Assembly (NCBI GenBank): GCA_014380985.1
Contig: JACMIU010000295.1
Coordinates: 1 to 7,673, forward strand
Origin: Armatimonadota bacterium
Lineage (GTDB): Bacteria > Armatimonadota > Armatimonadia > Armatimonadales > Armatimonadaceae
Reading direction: 5' to 3'
Length of the DNA stretch: 7,673 nucleotides
Positions 1 to 6,577 of this stretch are shown in pieces. Each line of letters opens with the position of its first letter. Position 1 is the first letter of the stretch. Both the position numbers and the translations under genes were made by a program. The notes beneath the pieces were generated by a model. That model had not been told where the DNA came from and did no database searches. It saw only the letters and a program-made list of their open reading frames with translations.

Positions 1-74
1 GCGCTCATTTCGGGACAGAAGGAGACCGCGCTTTGCAGCCGTATCATCGTCAGCACCTCAGAAAGAACATCCAT
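1..74 (-). CDS. AraC-family transcriptional regulator, N-terminal fragment (partial)
   Basis: Only the first 24 codons and two extra bases lie in the window; the gene runs off the left edge. The translation begins MDVLSEVLTMIRLQSAVSF, which resembles the opening of AraC-family regulators with a cupin-type (AraC_binding/cupin_6) sensing domain, where MDxLSEVL is common. The ATG at 74-72 is the only sensible start, because a TGA lies in frame about 13 codons upstream with no other start codon between. The C-terminal double helix-turn-helix is not visible, so the family call rests on this short N-terminus. Divergent placement beside the hydrolase gene suggests it controls that operon. This is inference from layout; the effector is unknown. 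Confidence 0.6.
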   Translation of the reverse strand, partial: MDVLSEVLTMIRLQSAVSFCPEMS

Positions 75-115
75 TCCACCGATACCCCAATCTTTGAACG
101 ATCAGACGCTAAATA

Positions 116-140
116 TGAACTCTGAAGCATTGCGAGTTCA
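116..140. promoter_or_regulatory. Candidate operator: 7-bp inverted repeat overlapping the -35 box
   Basis: TGAACTC (116-122) and GAGTTCA (134-140) form a perfect inverted repeat with an 11-bp spacer. A second TGAAC lies at 95-99, exactly 21 bp upstream of the one at 116-120, a direct-repeat spacing of two helical turns often used by AraC-type regulators. The right half overlaps the proposed -35 box. The repeats are seen directly; their role as an operator is inferred. Confidence 0.4.
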
Positions 141-158
141 ACTGATGTTGCCTATTAT
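130..158 (+). promoter_or_regulatory. Putative sigma70-type promoter for the hydrolase operon
   Basis: TTGCGA (130-135) and TATTAT (153-158) are separated by exactly 17 bp. They match the consensus at four of six and five of six positions. The expected transcript start is near 165, giving an untranslated leader of about 70 bases before the ATG at 235. That leader carries a purine-rich AAAGGGGA at 181-188. Confidence 0.5.
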
Positions 159-234
159 ACTTCGTGACTGCGGAGCCTGTAAAGGGGAATGACGCGTGTC
201 ACATAGTACAACCATAAGCAGGAAAGAAATAATT

Positions 235-882
235 ATGAGTAAGACAGGACTTGAGGCACTGCTAACCCCTGAGAATAGCATCCTCGTGCTGATCGACCAT
301 CAGCCCTATCAGTTCACCAACCTGAACAGTCACGAGCCAACGATTATTATCAACAACGTCATCGGTCTCGCCAAGACAGCCAAAGTATTCAACGTGCCGA
401 CGATCCTCACCGCGGTGATTGAGGAACGCGGCGGTCATATCATCAAGGGGCTTCAGGATGTCTTCCCGGAGCAAAAGCCGATCGATCGCACCTTTATCAA
501 CACCTGGGAAGACCTGAACGTTACCGACATCGTGAAGAAGAGCGGACGAAAGCAGCTCATACTGGCCGCACTCTATACCGAGATCTGCCTCGCTATGCCA
601 GCAATTCAAGCACTTGCCGAGGGGTATGACGTGTTCATCGTCACCGACGCGTCGGGCGGTGTCTCGGCGGAAGCCCATGACATGGCCGTGCGCCGTATGG
701 TCGCCGCCGGTGCAGTGCCGATTACCTGGATGGCCGTGCTGGCTGAATGGCAGCGTGATTGGGCACGCGAGGAGACTGCTGCCGGTGTCTCGAGCGTTAT
801 TCTTGAACATGGCGGTGCGAGTGCTGCCGCCTTTGCTTGGGAATTGCAGCTTCTCGCCGGACGTGCGGGATCGGGTTCCTAA
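235..882 (+). CDS. Isochorismatase-superfamily (YcaC-like) cysteine hydrolase
   Basis: A 215-residue cytoplasmic hydrolase of the isochorismatase-like superfamily, in the YcaC-related branch. Length and layout match E. coli YcaC (208 residues). The YcaC triad Asp19/Arg84/Cys118 corresponds here to Asp21 (LVLIDHQ), Arg85 (IDRTFINTWED) and Cys118 (LYTEICLAMPAIQAL). The branch motifs VTDASGG and TWMAVLAEWQRDW follow. The ATG at 235 is chosen because AGGAAAG precedes it at good distance and family members start the same way (MSKTGLEALL). A GTG at 196, behind AAAGGGGA, would add 13 unconserved residues and is less likely. Superfamily members hydrolyse amides or isochorismate through the cysteine. 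The substrate here is unknown, and no siderophore or phenazine genes are nearby. It is probably co-transcribed with the next gene, whose ATG lies 1 base beyond its TAA. Confidence 0.88.
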   Translation: MSKTGLEALLTPENSILVLIDHQPYQFTNLNSHEPTIIINNVIGLAKTAKVFNVPTILTAVIEERGGHIIKGLQDVFPEQKPIDRTFINTWEDLNVTDIVKKSGRKQLILAALYTEICLAMPAIQALAEGYDVFIVTDASGGVSAEAHDMAVRRMVAAGAVPITWMAVLAEWQRDWAREETAAGVSSVILEHGGASAAAFAWELQLLAGRAGSGS

Positions 883-883
883 C

Positions 884-2068
884 ATGTCTACCCGGTCAGT
901 GCCAATCCGTATCGGATACTGTCTGTCGCTGACCGGCCCGCTCGCGGACAATAGCCGGTCGGCCCGGCTCGCCCATGACATTTGGCGGGAGGATACCAAC
1001 CGCCAGGGCGGGTTGCTCGGCCGACCGGTCGAACTTGTCTGCTACGACGATCATACGGACGCTTCGCTCGTTCCCGGCATTTACAAAAGGCTGATGGATG
1101 AAGATCAGGTTGATCTCGTCATCGGCGGTTATGGCACCAATACGCTGTTGCCGGCGATGCCGTTGATCATGGAGCGACAGCGCTTCTTCGTCGGGTTAAT
1201 GGGTCTCGGCGTTAACAACGCACCCGCTTACCCGAACTACTTCGCCATGATTCCAACCGGACCCGACCCCAACGCCGCACTCACAGAGGGGTTCTTTGCG
1301 CTCGCCGCAGAGCAGCGACCTCGACCTGCAACCGTGGCACTTGTATCCGCAGACGCCGAATTCTCGCGTAATCCGATTTTTGGCGCGAAGGTCAATGCCG
1401 CGAAGTACGGCTTTCAGATTGTCCACGAGGCTACCTACCCGCTGACGACTGAGGACTTCACGCCTGTCATCGACGCTGTCGCTGAAAGCGATTGCGATCT
1501 GTTGTTTCTCTGTTCCTACCTCGCTGATTCAATCGGCCTCGTGCAAACCATACATGCCCACCGATTCCGCCCGAAGATGGTGGGAGGCGGCATGATCGGT
1601 CCTCAGAACACTTCCGTAAAGACCACGCTCGGCCCGTTGCTAAATGGCTTCGTGAACTACGAATACTGGCAACCAGTCCCGAAGATGATGTTCGCCGGCG
1701 TTCAGCAACTTCTGAATACGTACCAAGCGCGAGCCGGAGAGGTCAGGGTCGATCTCCTCGGACATTACATGGCACCGCTCGCCTATGCCCAGATGCAGGT
1801 GCTCGCTCAGGCAGTCGAGGCGACCGGTGGTTTCGATGACGAAAGCCTTTCGGTGTATGCGCGAGAAGCGACCTTTCAGACGGTCATAGGTATAATCAAG
1901 TTTGGTGTACGAGGCGAATGGGCAGAGCCACGCGTCTTACAAGTTCAATTTCAGGGAATATCCGGCCACGATGCGGAACAATTCCGGAATGGGTCGAGGC
2001 AGATCGTGGTGTCACCACCAAACTTCACTTCTGGAGGGTTTAGTTTTCCTTATGCGGAAGCTGCATAG
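884..2068 (+). CDS. Substrate-binding-fold protein (type I PBP, AmiC/Leu-Ile-Val-like), no signal peptide
   Basis: A 394-residue protein of the type I periplasmic-binding fold (Peripla_BP_5/6, the AmiC, UrtA and branched-chain amino acid binding group). The N-terminal IRIGYCLSLTGPLAD is the usual first strand and ligand loop. VELVCYDDHTD, VDLVIGGYGT and PATVALVSADAEFSRN are typical of the first lobe and hinge. The ATG at 884, one base past the hydrolase stop, starts right at the fold. The same frame is open back to 614, but that stretch only shadows the hydrolase gene. There is no hydrophobic leader or lipobox, so the product is probably cytoplasmic, as is Pseudomonas AmiC, the amide sensor with this fold. 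The alternative is an ABC-transporter binding protein whose signal was lost; no permease or ATPase gene is in the window. Ligand unknown. The stop codon lies inside a hairpin. Confidence 0.8.
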   Translation: MSTRSVPIRIGYCLSLTGPLADNSRSARLAHDIWREDTNRQGGLLGRPVELVCYDDHTDASLVPGIYKRLMDEDQVDLVIGGYGTNTLLPAMPLIMERQRFFVGLMGLGVNNAPAYPNYFAMIPTGPDPNAALTEGFFALAAEQRPRPATVALVSADAEFSRNPIFGAKVNAAKYGFQIVHEATYPLTTEDFTPVIDAVAESDCDLLFLCSYLADSIGLVQTIHAHRFRPKMVGGGMIGPQNTSVKTTLGPLLNGFVNYEYWQPVPKMMFAGVQQLLNTYQARAGEVRVDLLGHYMAPLAYAQMQVLAQAVEATGGFDDESLSVYAREATFQTVIGIIKFGVRGEWAEPRVLQVQFQGISGHDAEQFRNGSRQIVVSPPNFTSGGFSFPYAEAA

Positions 2069-2080
2069 GAAAAACTAAAC
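2038..2080 (+). other. Long hairpin spanning the stop codon of the binding-protein gene
   Basis: The left arm (2038-2055) and right arm (2063-2080) are 18 bases each around a 7-base loop. Sixteen positions pair Watson-Crick, one is a G-U pair and one is a mismatch. The TAG stop at 2066-2068 is in the right arm. No U-run follows, so it does not fit a classic intrinsic terminator. It may stabilise the upstream mRNA or reduce transcription into the downstream NTF2-like gene. The structure is clear; the role is inferred. Confidence 0.6.
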
Positions 2081-2120
2081 GACTATCCAACAACCATCCG
2101 AAAGACCAGAAAGAAGGAAG

Positions 2121-2519
2121 ATGATCAATCAACCAGAATCTATAGAAGCCCCTATCAACTATGACGGCCTGATGCAGGCGAATCTTGCGCGGGTGTTCAG
2201 TGAGCGCGACGCTGGGCTGCGCATTGAGGCAATCCGCGAGCTTTATGCCGAAGATGCCGTACTGTACGAGCCGCATACTTCTGCCAAGGGCCATGCCGCG
2301 ATCTCCGAAGCTGTGACCTCCCTGCTCACCAGCCTGCCGCCGGACTTCGTTTTTCGTGCGACCGGTCCGGCTATCGGTCATCATAGTATCGGGCGACTGC
2401 ATTGGCACTCCGGCCCGCCCGATGGTCCTGCCGCTGTCACCGGCATGGATGTCGCTCATTTTGAGGGTGTCCTCATTCACTCCCTCTATGTCTTTCTCGA
2501 TCCCTTTGTAAATCCTTAA
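2121..2519 (+). CDS. SnoaL-like / NTF2-like fold protein
   Basis: A 132-residue protein that looks like a single NTF2-like (SnoaL_2, DUF4440-type) domain. The helix IEAIRELYAEDAVLYEP and then GHAAISEAVTSLL match the start of this alpha+beta cone fold. The later strands (FVFRATGPAIGHHSIGRLHW, then DVAHFEGVLIHSLYVFLDP) match its sheet and typical C-terminal end. Members are small-molecule enzymes (isomerases, cyclases, dehydratases) or binding proteins; no catalytic role can be assigned here. The ATG at 2121 sits just behind AAGGAAG, whose spacing is short; an in-frame ATG at 2172 would remove the first 17 residues and keep the domain. It lies 52 bp after the binding-protein stop, beyond the hairpin, probably as the third gene of the same operon with reduced expression. 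Confidence 0.75.
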   Translation: MINQPESIEAPINYDGLMQANLARVFSERDAGLRIEAIRELYAEDAVLYEPHTSAKGHAAISEAVTSLLTSLPPDFVFRATGPAIGHHSIGRLHWHSGPPDGPAAVTGMDVAHFEGVLIHSLYVFLDPFVNP

Positions 2520-2588
2520 CGTGCTTTTCCGTTGCGTTGTTTGTCACTGACCATGTCGCCGTGTTTTTCGTGACAATCGGTATCGCGT
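2520..2588. other. Convergent intergenic gap between the two blocks
   Basis: These 69 bases separate the plus-strand NTF2-like gene from the minus-strand lipoprotein gene. They hold a 7-bp inverted repeat, TTGTCAC (2541-2547) and GTGACAA (2570-2576), with a 22-base spacer and a short T-run just before the right arm. It could be a weak terminator, but the long loop makes this doubtful. No coding signal or mobile-element end is recognisable. The gene style on its two sides differs. Confidence 0.4.
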
Positions 2589-3338
2589 TTAACGGGAACG
2601 GGTCTGTGCGTCCGCGACCGCCTGTTGTAGCGCACCGGGCGGAATTGTTCCCGCGATAGTCACCGCGCCGCGTTCGATTTGCACGCTTTCGGCGCGAATC
2701 GGAAGCGGCGCGGTGGAAAAGTCCGCGACCGGGTTCAGGCGCGAAGCGATATGATCCGCTACGATGCTCGGCAAGCCGGTTCCCACTGTGCCGATTCCCG
2801 TGTTCAGCGATGCCCTATCCGGTGTGAACAACACGCTCGCACCGTTTTCCGTGGGCGTGACTGTGCCGCGAAGCGACACCGGCACGGTGGAAAAGCCGAG
2901 TAGTGCCGGTGTCGCGGTCACGGTCACCCTGCCGTCCGCGCCGAGTGCGACCTGCAAATCTTTGATATGAAGGCGTCGCCGCGGAATATAGCGCTTCAGC
3001 GCGTCTTCCGTGATTCGGGCGGTGAAGCGCGTTTCGCCCACGCTGTCCAGCGCGTTCGTGCCGCGATTCACCGAAACGTCCTTTATATCCACGTTCAACT
3101 GTTCCACCGTTAAATCGGGGAGTAGCGCGACCTTTTCGCCGACGATATGTACGGCTCGCAAATGCCCGCGATACAGGGCGTCCGGTCGCCCTTCGACCCG
3201 CGCCGTGTACGATTTCGCTTGTCCGAGATAGCGCGGAAGCAGATCGGTAATGGCGTGTTCGACGCGGGTTTCCACGGGGCGGTGGCAACCGGCGACAATC
3301 AGTAGCGCGGGCAGGAGCCAAAGGGCGCGTCGCGTCAC
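2589..3338 (-). CDS. LmeA-like (DUF2993) putative lipid-binding lipoprotein
   Basis: A 249-residue protein starting MTRRALWLLPALLIVAGC. The positively charged end, the hydrophobic stretch and the lipobox VAGC (15-18) predict signal peptidase II processing and lipid attachment at Cys18. The rest resembles DUF2993/LmeA proteins: repeated strands such as VEQLNVDIKDVSVNRG in the middle and VADFSTAPLPIRAESVQIERGAVTIAG near the end. LmeA binds phospholipids in the mycobacterial envelope; similar proteins in other phyla are mostly uncharacterised, so lipid handling here is inferred. The start is GTG at 3338-3336, with AGGAGG four bases upstream. It overlaps the stop of the exporter gene as GTGA, so the two are translationally coupled. 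Confidence 0.72.
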   Translation of the reverse strand: MTRRALWLLPALLIVAGCHRPVETRVEHAITDLLPRYLGQAKSYTARVEGRPDALYRGHLRAVHIVGEKVALLPDLTVEQLNVDIKDVSVNRGTNALDSVGETRFTARITEDALKRYIPRRRLHIKDLQVALGADGRVTVTATPALLGFSTVPVSLRGTVTPTENGASVLFTPDRASLNTGIGTVGTGLPSIVADHIASRLNPVADFSTAPLPIRAESVQIERGAVTIAGTIPPGALQQAVADAQTRSR

Positions 3339-4696
3339 GAGTCCTCCTTCGGGTCAGGAAGCCGGAGCGCACCGGAAAGCGCGAATGTCAGCAGAAACGC
3401 CAACACGGTTAGCCCGGCGGAAAAAATATACGGCGCGGTCGCGCCGAGCGATGAAAACAATGCCCCGGCGAGCAACGGCCCAATCGTGCGAGCGAGCGCG
3501 TCAAAGCCCTGCGACGACGACTGAATCAAGCCCTGCTCCACGTTCGCCTTGCGGGAAATCAGCGCGGTCGCGGAGGGCCCGATTAATGAGCGACCGCTCC
3601 CAACCAGCACCGTGGCGACGAAAATCAGCCATCCCCACGAACGCGGTTGGAGCAAGACGATGTAGCCGACCGACAGAATAAACAATCCGGCGCGAATCAG
3701 GTTGCCCTCGCCGAACCGCTTGACAAGCGGGCCCACGAGTGCACCTTGCAAGATGATGCCGACCACGCCGACCGCGCCCAAAAGATAGCCCTGCCGCAGT
3801 TGCTGATTGTCGGCGTCGGCGATTCCCCGTGCCATTAAAAAGAAACCGAACGCCTGTTCAATCGCGGTGAAGCCGAGCGTCAGCACAAACGTAATCAAAA
3901 ACAGCGGGGCGGCGGGGTCGCGCAAAACGCGATTCAGCGTCGCCGCGAACGAAGTTCGCGGCTGGCTTGTGAGTGCCAACATTTTCTCTTTGGTGAGCGA
4001 TTCTGGCAGGATAAACCATGACACCGCGAAGTTGGCGAGAGCCATTCCCGCCGCGACATATGCCGGAAGCGCGATGTTAATGTGTCCCAAGAAACCACCC
4101 AAAACGGGCCCGAACGCGAAACCCAAACCGAAACACGCGCCCAAAAGCCCCATGCCTTTGGCGCGATTTTGCGGCGTGGTGATGTCGGCGACATAGGCGA
4201 ACGCCACGCCGATAGAAGCCGACGATGTGACTCCGGCAAGAAGCCGTGCCGCGAACAACATTCCTAAGTTGCCGTTCGACAAACCGAACAGAATATACGA
4301 CGCGCCGATACCGATGAGCGAAAACAAAATCACCGGGCGTCGTCCAGCGCGGTCGCTGTACGCTCCCCAGAACGGCGCGAATAGAAACTGCGTCAGCGAG
4401 TACGATGCGGCAAGCAGTCCCCCTAAAAGCGCACCGTCACCGTTCATTTCCGCGATCTCGCTTCCGCCCGCCGGGCGCGGGAAGGACGCAAGAAGCGCGG
4501 CAAGCCACGCCGGAAGCGGCAACGTCGCGGTGATGTAGGCGGGCAGGTTCGGCAAAACGATGCCAAATCCGAGCAAATCAATAAACACGGTGATAGCGAG
4601 CAGGATGAGCGGGCGGGTTATCACCGATTCTTCGCGCTTTTCCAAACCGTCGGGTGATCTCATAGGTACGTCTTTCATGGGGGAGAGGGAGCGCAT
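3335..4696 (-). CDS. MFS transporter, DHA1/TetA-like
   Basis: A major facilitator superfamily transporter of about 453 residues, with the strongly hydrophobic pattern expected of 12 membrane segments. TM1 (PLILLAITVFIDLLGFGIVL) ends with PNLPAY. Motif A, GAYSDRAGRRPVI, follows TM2, and an ARLLAGVTSSASIGVAFAYVADITTP stretch covers TM4. A conserved FGLGFAFGPVLGGFLG lies in TM5. The TetA-like N-terminus suggests drug-proton antiport, but the substrate cannot be read from sequence. The external TM1-TM2 loop, ending near MNGDGALLGG, looks longer than in TetA. The start is uncertain: GTG at 4699, ATG at 4696, ATG at 4678 and ATG at 4663 are all in frame with weak ribosome sites. ATG 4696 is chosen because the predicted transcript starts about 20 bases upstream. 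The gene is coupled to the downstream lipoprotein gene. Confidence 0.85.
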   Translation of the reverse strand: MRSLSPMKDVPMRSPDGLEKREESVITRPLILLAITVFIDLLGFGIVLPNLPAYITATLPLPAWLAALLASFPRPAGGSEIAEMNGDGALLGGLLAASYSLTQFLFAPFWGAYSDRAGRRPVILFSLIGIGASYILFGLSNGNLGMLFAARLLAGVTSSASIGVAFAYVADITTPQNRAKGMGLLGACFGLGFAFGPVLGGFLGHINIALPAYVAAGMALANFAVSWFILPESLTKEKMLALTSQPRTSFAATLNRVLRDPAAPLFLITFVLTLGFTAIEQAFGFFLMARGIADADNQQLRQGYLLGAVGVVGIILQGALVGPLVKRFGEGNLIRAGLFILSVGYIVLLQPRSWGWLIFVATVLVGSGRSLIGPSATALISRKANVEQGLIQSSSQGFDALARTIGPLLAGALFSSLGATAPYIFSAGLTVLAFLLTFALSGALRLPDPKEDS

Positions 4697-4726
4697 CACC
4701 GTAATCCGTCCCCGGTCGTGCCTACT

Positions 4727-4755
4727 ATTCTACGTCGGGCGACAACAAACGTCCA
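4727..4755 (-). promoter_or_regulatory. Putative promoter for the exporter-lipoprotein operon
   Basis: Read on the minus strand, TGGACG (4755-4750) and TAGAAT (4732-4727) are separated by 17 bp. They match the sigma70 consensus at four of six and five of six positions. The transcript would start near 4720, giving a short leader of about 20 bases. Confidence 0.4.
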
Positions 4756-4796
4756 CCGGGCATGGCGGCGAGATGACGCCGATAAAGAGATAATCG

Positions 4797-5490
4797 GAAA
4801 CGCAAAAAGATTATACGTACAAACACTTGATACGCATCGCGTCGGGGCAGCGGATTCTGGGAGAAATGTTGCCCGGTCGGGCGTCTCTCGCCACCGAATA
4901 CGCGGTGGATTTGACCACCGTGCAACGCGCCGTTTTTCCGCTACTCAAAGATGGAACGCTATGTGCCGACGCCCGGCGCGGCACGTTTGTCGCCCGCGCC
5001 CAATCCCAAACGCCCGCCCCGCATACCGACGTCGCCCTGCGTACCGTCGGCATCGTCGCCGCATCGCCGTATGGTAGCGGTGCTACTCAAGGGAACGACG
5101 ACTGGACGCGAACCGTGTTGTCGGCGGTGGAACGTGTGTTTGCACAGCGGCAAATCGAAGTGCATTTCGTCAACCGTCTGCGCGAAAGCGGCGACCCCAC
5201 ACCCGCGCCCGATGATAGGCATCATCTACAACGTATCGTGGGTGGGCGGTTGTGGCAATCCGCTGGCGTTCTCGAAGGATGCCGAGGCACTTTTCGCGCA
5301 TCCCGACTTACAAATGCGGGCGAACTACACCGACGAACCCGCCGATTACCTGCACCGAAACTCGTCGTATGGCTACCGGGCAGACGACAAATAAAGGTGA
5401 CGAACGCTCGATTTATGGGGTGACGTGCCGGAGGGTGCCGACGATTCGCGTTTGTTTATCGAAATCAAGTGGGCGACGCGCACTCTATGA
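4797..5490 (+). pseudogene. Degenerate GntR/LacI-type transcriptional regulator
   Basis: Remains of a regulator with a GntR winged helix fused to a LacI-like sugar-binding domain. From 4827, IRIASGQRILGEMLPGRAS, then LATEYAVDLTTVQRAV and DGTLCADARRGTFVAR, is a clear GntR DNA-binding region. RTVGIVAASPYGSG then begins the LacI-like domain. The first helix is short in this frame; the second plus-strand frame (codon starts 4796, 4799 and so on) offers KRLYVQTLDT just upstream, suggesting a small deletion. Near 5215 the sense shifts to another frame: GIIYNVSWVGG and NYTDEPADYL continue the effector domain to TAA 5392 and TGA 5398. The same frame then gives a possible C-terminus (5407-5490). The longest single frame, 4827-5423 from a TTG start, would give 198 residues, far below the roughly 350-380 expected. 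Sequencing error could explain a frameshift but not the missing sequence. Confidence 0.6.
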
Positions 5491-6435
5491 AACCGAAACC
5501 GTCACCTCTGGGAGCAACGCCCAAACGTCCGTGGTTCGCAAAACGCCCGAAGTGAGCGAGAGCGCGTTCGCCGCGCCGCAAGCCGTGCCGAGCGTTGCCG
5601 CGTCGGGGACACTCTCGCCGCGTTCCACCAGCGCATACAGCAGCCCCGCCGTGAGCGAGTCGCCGGAACCGATGGGATTGACGGCAGCGACGGCGGGCGG
5701 CGTGAACCGGTAGCGTTTCGCGCTTTCGCGCCCGCCGAGAAGCGACCCCGCCTTGCCCATCGAAACCAACGCCCATTCCGCCCCCGCCTCTAAAAGCGCG
5801 TTCACGGCGGTTCGGGCGTCGGCATCGGCGTTCCCGGTGAGCGTCAAGCCGAGCGTCGCGGCGGCCTCATCGCGGTTCGGCTTGACTAAAAACGGGCGTT
5901 CCCGAAGCGCGGCGCGGAGCGGTTCGCCCTGCGCGTCCACCACCACGCGAACGCCGCGTTCGCGCCCCAACTTAACGAACCGGGCGTAGAAATCGGTCGG
6001 TGCGCCTGATGTCAGCGACCCCGAACACGCCACGGCGCGGGCGTGAAGCATCTGCGCGTCGGCGGCACGGTAGATCTGCGTCACGATGTCCTCGGACAGC
6101 GGCTTTGATTCTTCTACCAATTCGGTGGTCGGCGTACCGTCGCCGAAAAGAAGTGTGGTGCAGGTGCGCGTCGGCGCGTCGTCGCCCGCGTCAAACGTTT
6201 CCACGGACAAACCTTCGCCCGCCAGCGTCCGCGTGACGAACCTCCCGGAATCGCCGCCGACCGCGTGAAACAGGCGCGGGTTCGCGCCGAGCGTGGTCAA
6301 AACGCGAGCGACATTTACCGCCTTGCCGGACGCGGTGACGATGGTTTGCGCGGCGCGGTTGACCGAGCCAACAACAAAACGGTCAAAACGCATCGTGCGC
6401 TGAACGGTAGGGGTCAAGCCAATGCACAGTATCAT
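5485..6435 (-). CDS. PfkB-family sugar kinase, 1-phosphofructokinase/LacC-like
   Basis: A 316-residue cytoplasmic kinase of the PfkB/ribokinase family. It opens MILCIGLTPTVQRTMRFDRF, like the ILTLTxNPAxDRT start of 1-phosphofructokinase and tagatose-6-phosphate kinase (LacC). GSVNRAAQTIVTASGKAVNV and then ARVLTTLGA (about 23-51) is the substrate-binding signature, with GKAVN in place of the usual GKGIN. SGSLTSGAP (138-146) and VKPNRDE (184-190) follow. NPIGSGDSLTAGLLYAL (253-269) holds the anion hole and catalytic base Asp259. It would phosphorylate a sugar phosphate such as fructose 1-phosphate with ATP; the exact substrate is unproven. The ATG at 6435 starts exactly at the fold, and the 99 open codons upstream are unrelated, although its ribosome site is weak. 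Its stop lies inside the 3' end of the regulator remnant. Confidence 0.85.
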   Translation of the reverse strand: MILCIGLTPTVQRTMRFDRFVVGSVNRAAQTIVTASGKAVNVARVLTTLGANPRLFHAVGGDSGRFVTRTLAGEGLSVETFDAGDDAPTRTCTTLLFGDGTPTTELVEESKPLSEDIVTQIYRAADAQMLHARAVACSGSLTSGAPTDFYARFVKLGRERGVRVVVDAQGEPLRAALRERPFLVKPNRDEAAATLGLTLTGNADADARTAVNALLEAGAEWALVSMGKAGSLLGGRESAKRYRFTPPAVAAVNPIGSGDSLTAGLLYALVERGESVPDAATLGTACGAANALSLTSGVLRTTDVWALLPEVTVSVS

Positions 6436-6577
6436 GCGGGTACGGTTCGGCGCGTTGGTTCGCGTTTCCTGCCCGCTAAATAAAAGGGAAGGAACTACCC
6501 ATGAACGCGGCGAAACGTTAGCACAAATACGTTCGCGCCGCGTAAGCAAAAAAGCGGCGAGCAGAAAGCAGAAAACT
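6436..6577. promoter_or_regulatory. Divergent promoter region between kinase and oxidoreductase
   Basis: This 142-bp region should hold promoters for both flanking genes. On the plus strand TTGGTT (6455-6460) and TAAATA (6477-6482), 16 bp apart, are a weak promoter candidate. CGCCGC (6536-6541) and GCGGCG (6554-6559) can form a 6-bp hairpin with a 12-base loop upstream of the oxidoreductase start. No clear regulator operator is seen. Confidence 0.3.
6501..6521 (+). CDS. Possible six-residue leader peptide ORF (MNAAKR)
   Basis: ATG at 6501 opens a six-codon frame ending in TAG at 6519-6521. It follows AAGGGAAGGA (6485-6494), the best ribosome-binding site in this intergenic region, at suitable distance. 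The oxidoreductase start at 6578 has only a weak site. The frame could be a leader peptide or the remnant of an older start; it may also be chance. Confidence 0.25.
   Translation: MNAAKR

Noticed and set aside
189..206. Five-codon frame ATG ACG CGT GTC ACA TAG before the hydrolase
   Set aside because: Its ATG lies directly against the GGGGA with no spacing, and nothing further supports it as a leader peptide.
235..882. True isochorismatase of siderophore or phenazine synthesis
   Set aside because: The residues fit the YcaC-like branch, and no siderophore or phenazine genes are nearby.
614..883. N-terminal extension of the binding-protein gene by 90 codons
   Set aside because: The extension overlaps the hydrolase in another frame and has no leader-like or domain-like sequence; the fold begins right after ATG 884.
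262..999. Minus-strand 245-codon open frame
   Set aside because: It lies antisense to the hydrolase gene, which has clear family motifs; its translation shows no domain-like pattern.
2541..2576. 7-bp inverted repeat as a bidirectional terminator
   Set aside because: The 22-base loop and short stem make a stable terminator unlikely, so it is noted only as part of the intergenic gap.
2815..3372. 185-codon minus-strand frame overlapping the lipoprotein gene
   Set aside because: It is an arginine-rich shadow typical of GC-rich DNA, whereas the overlapping frame has a lipobox and DUF2993-like strands.
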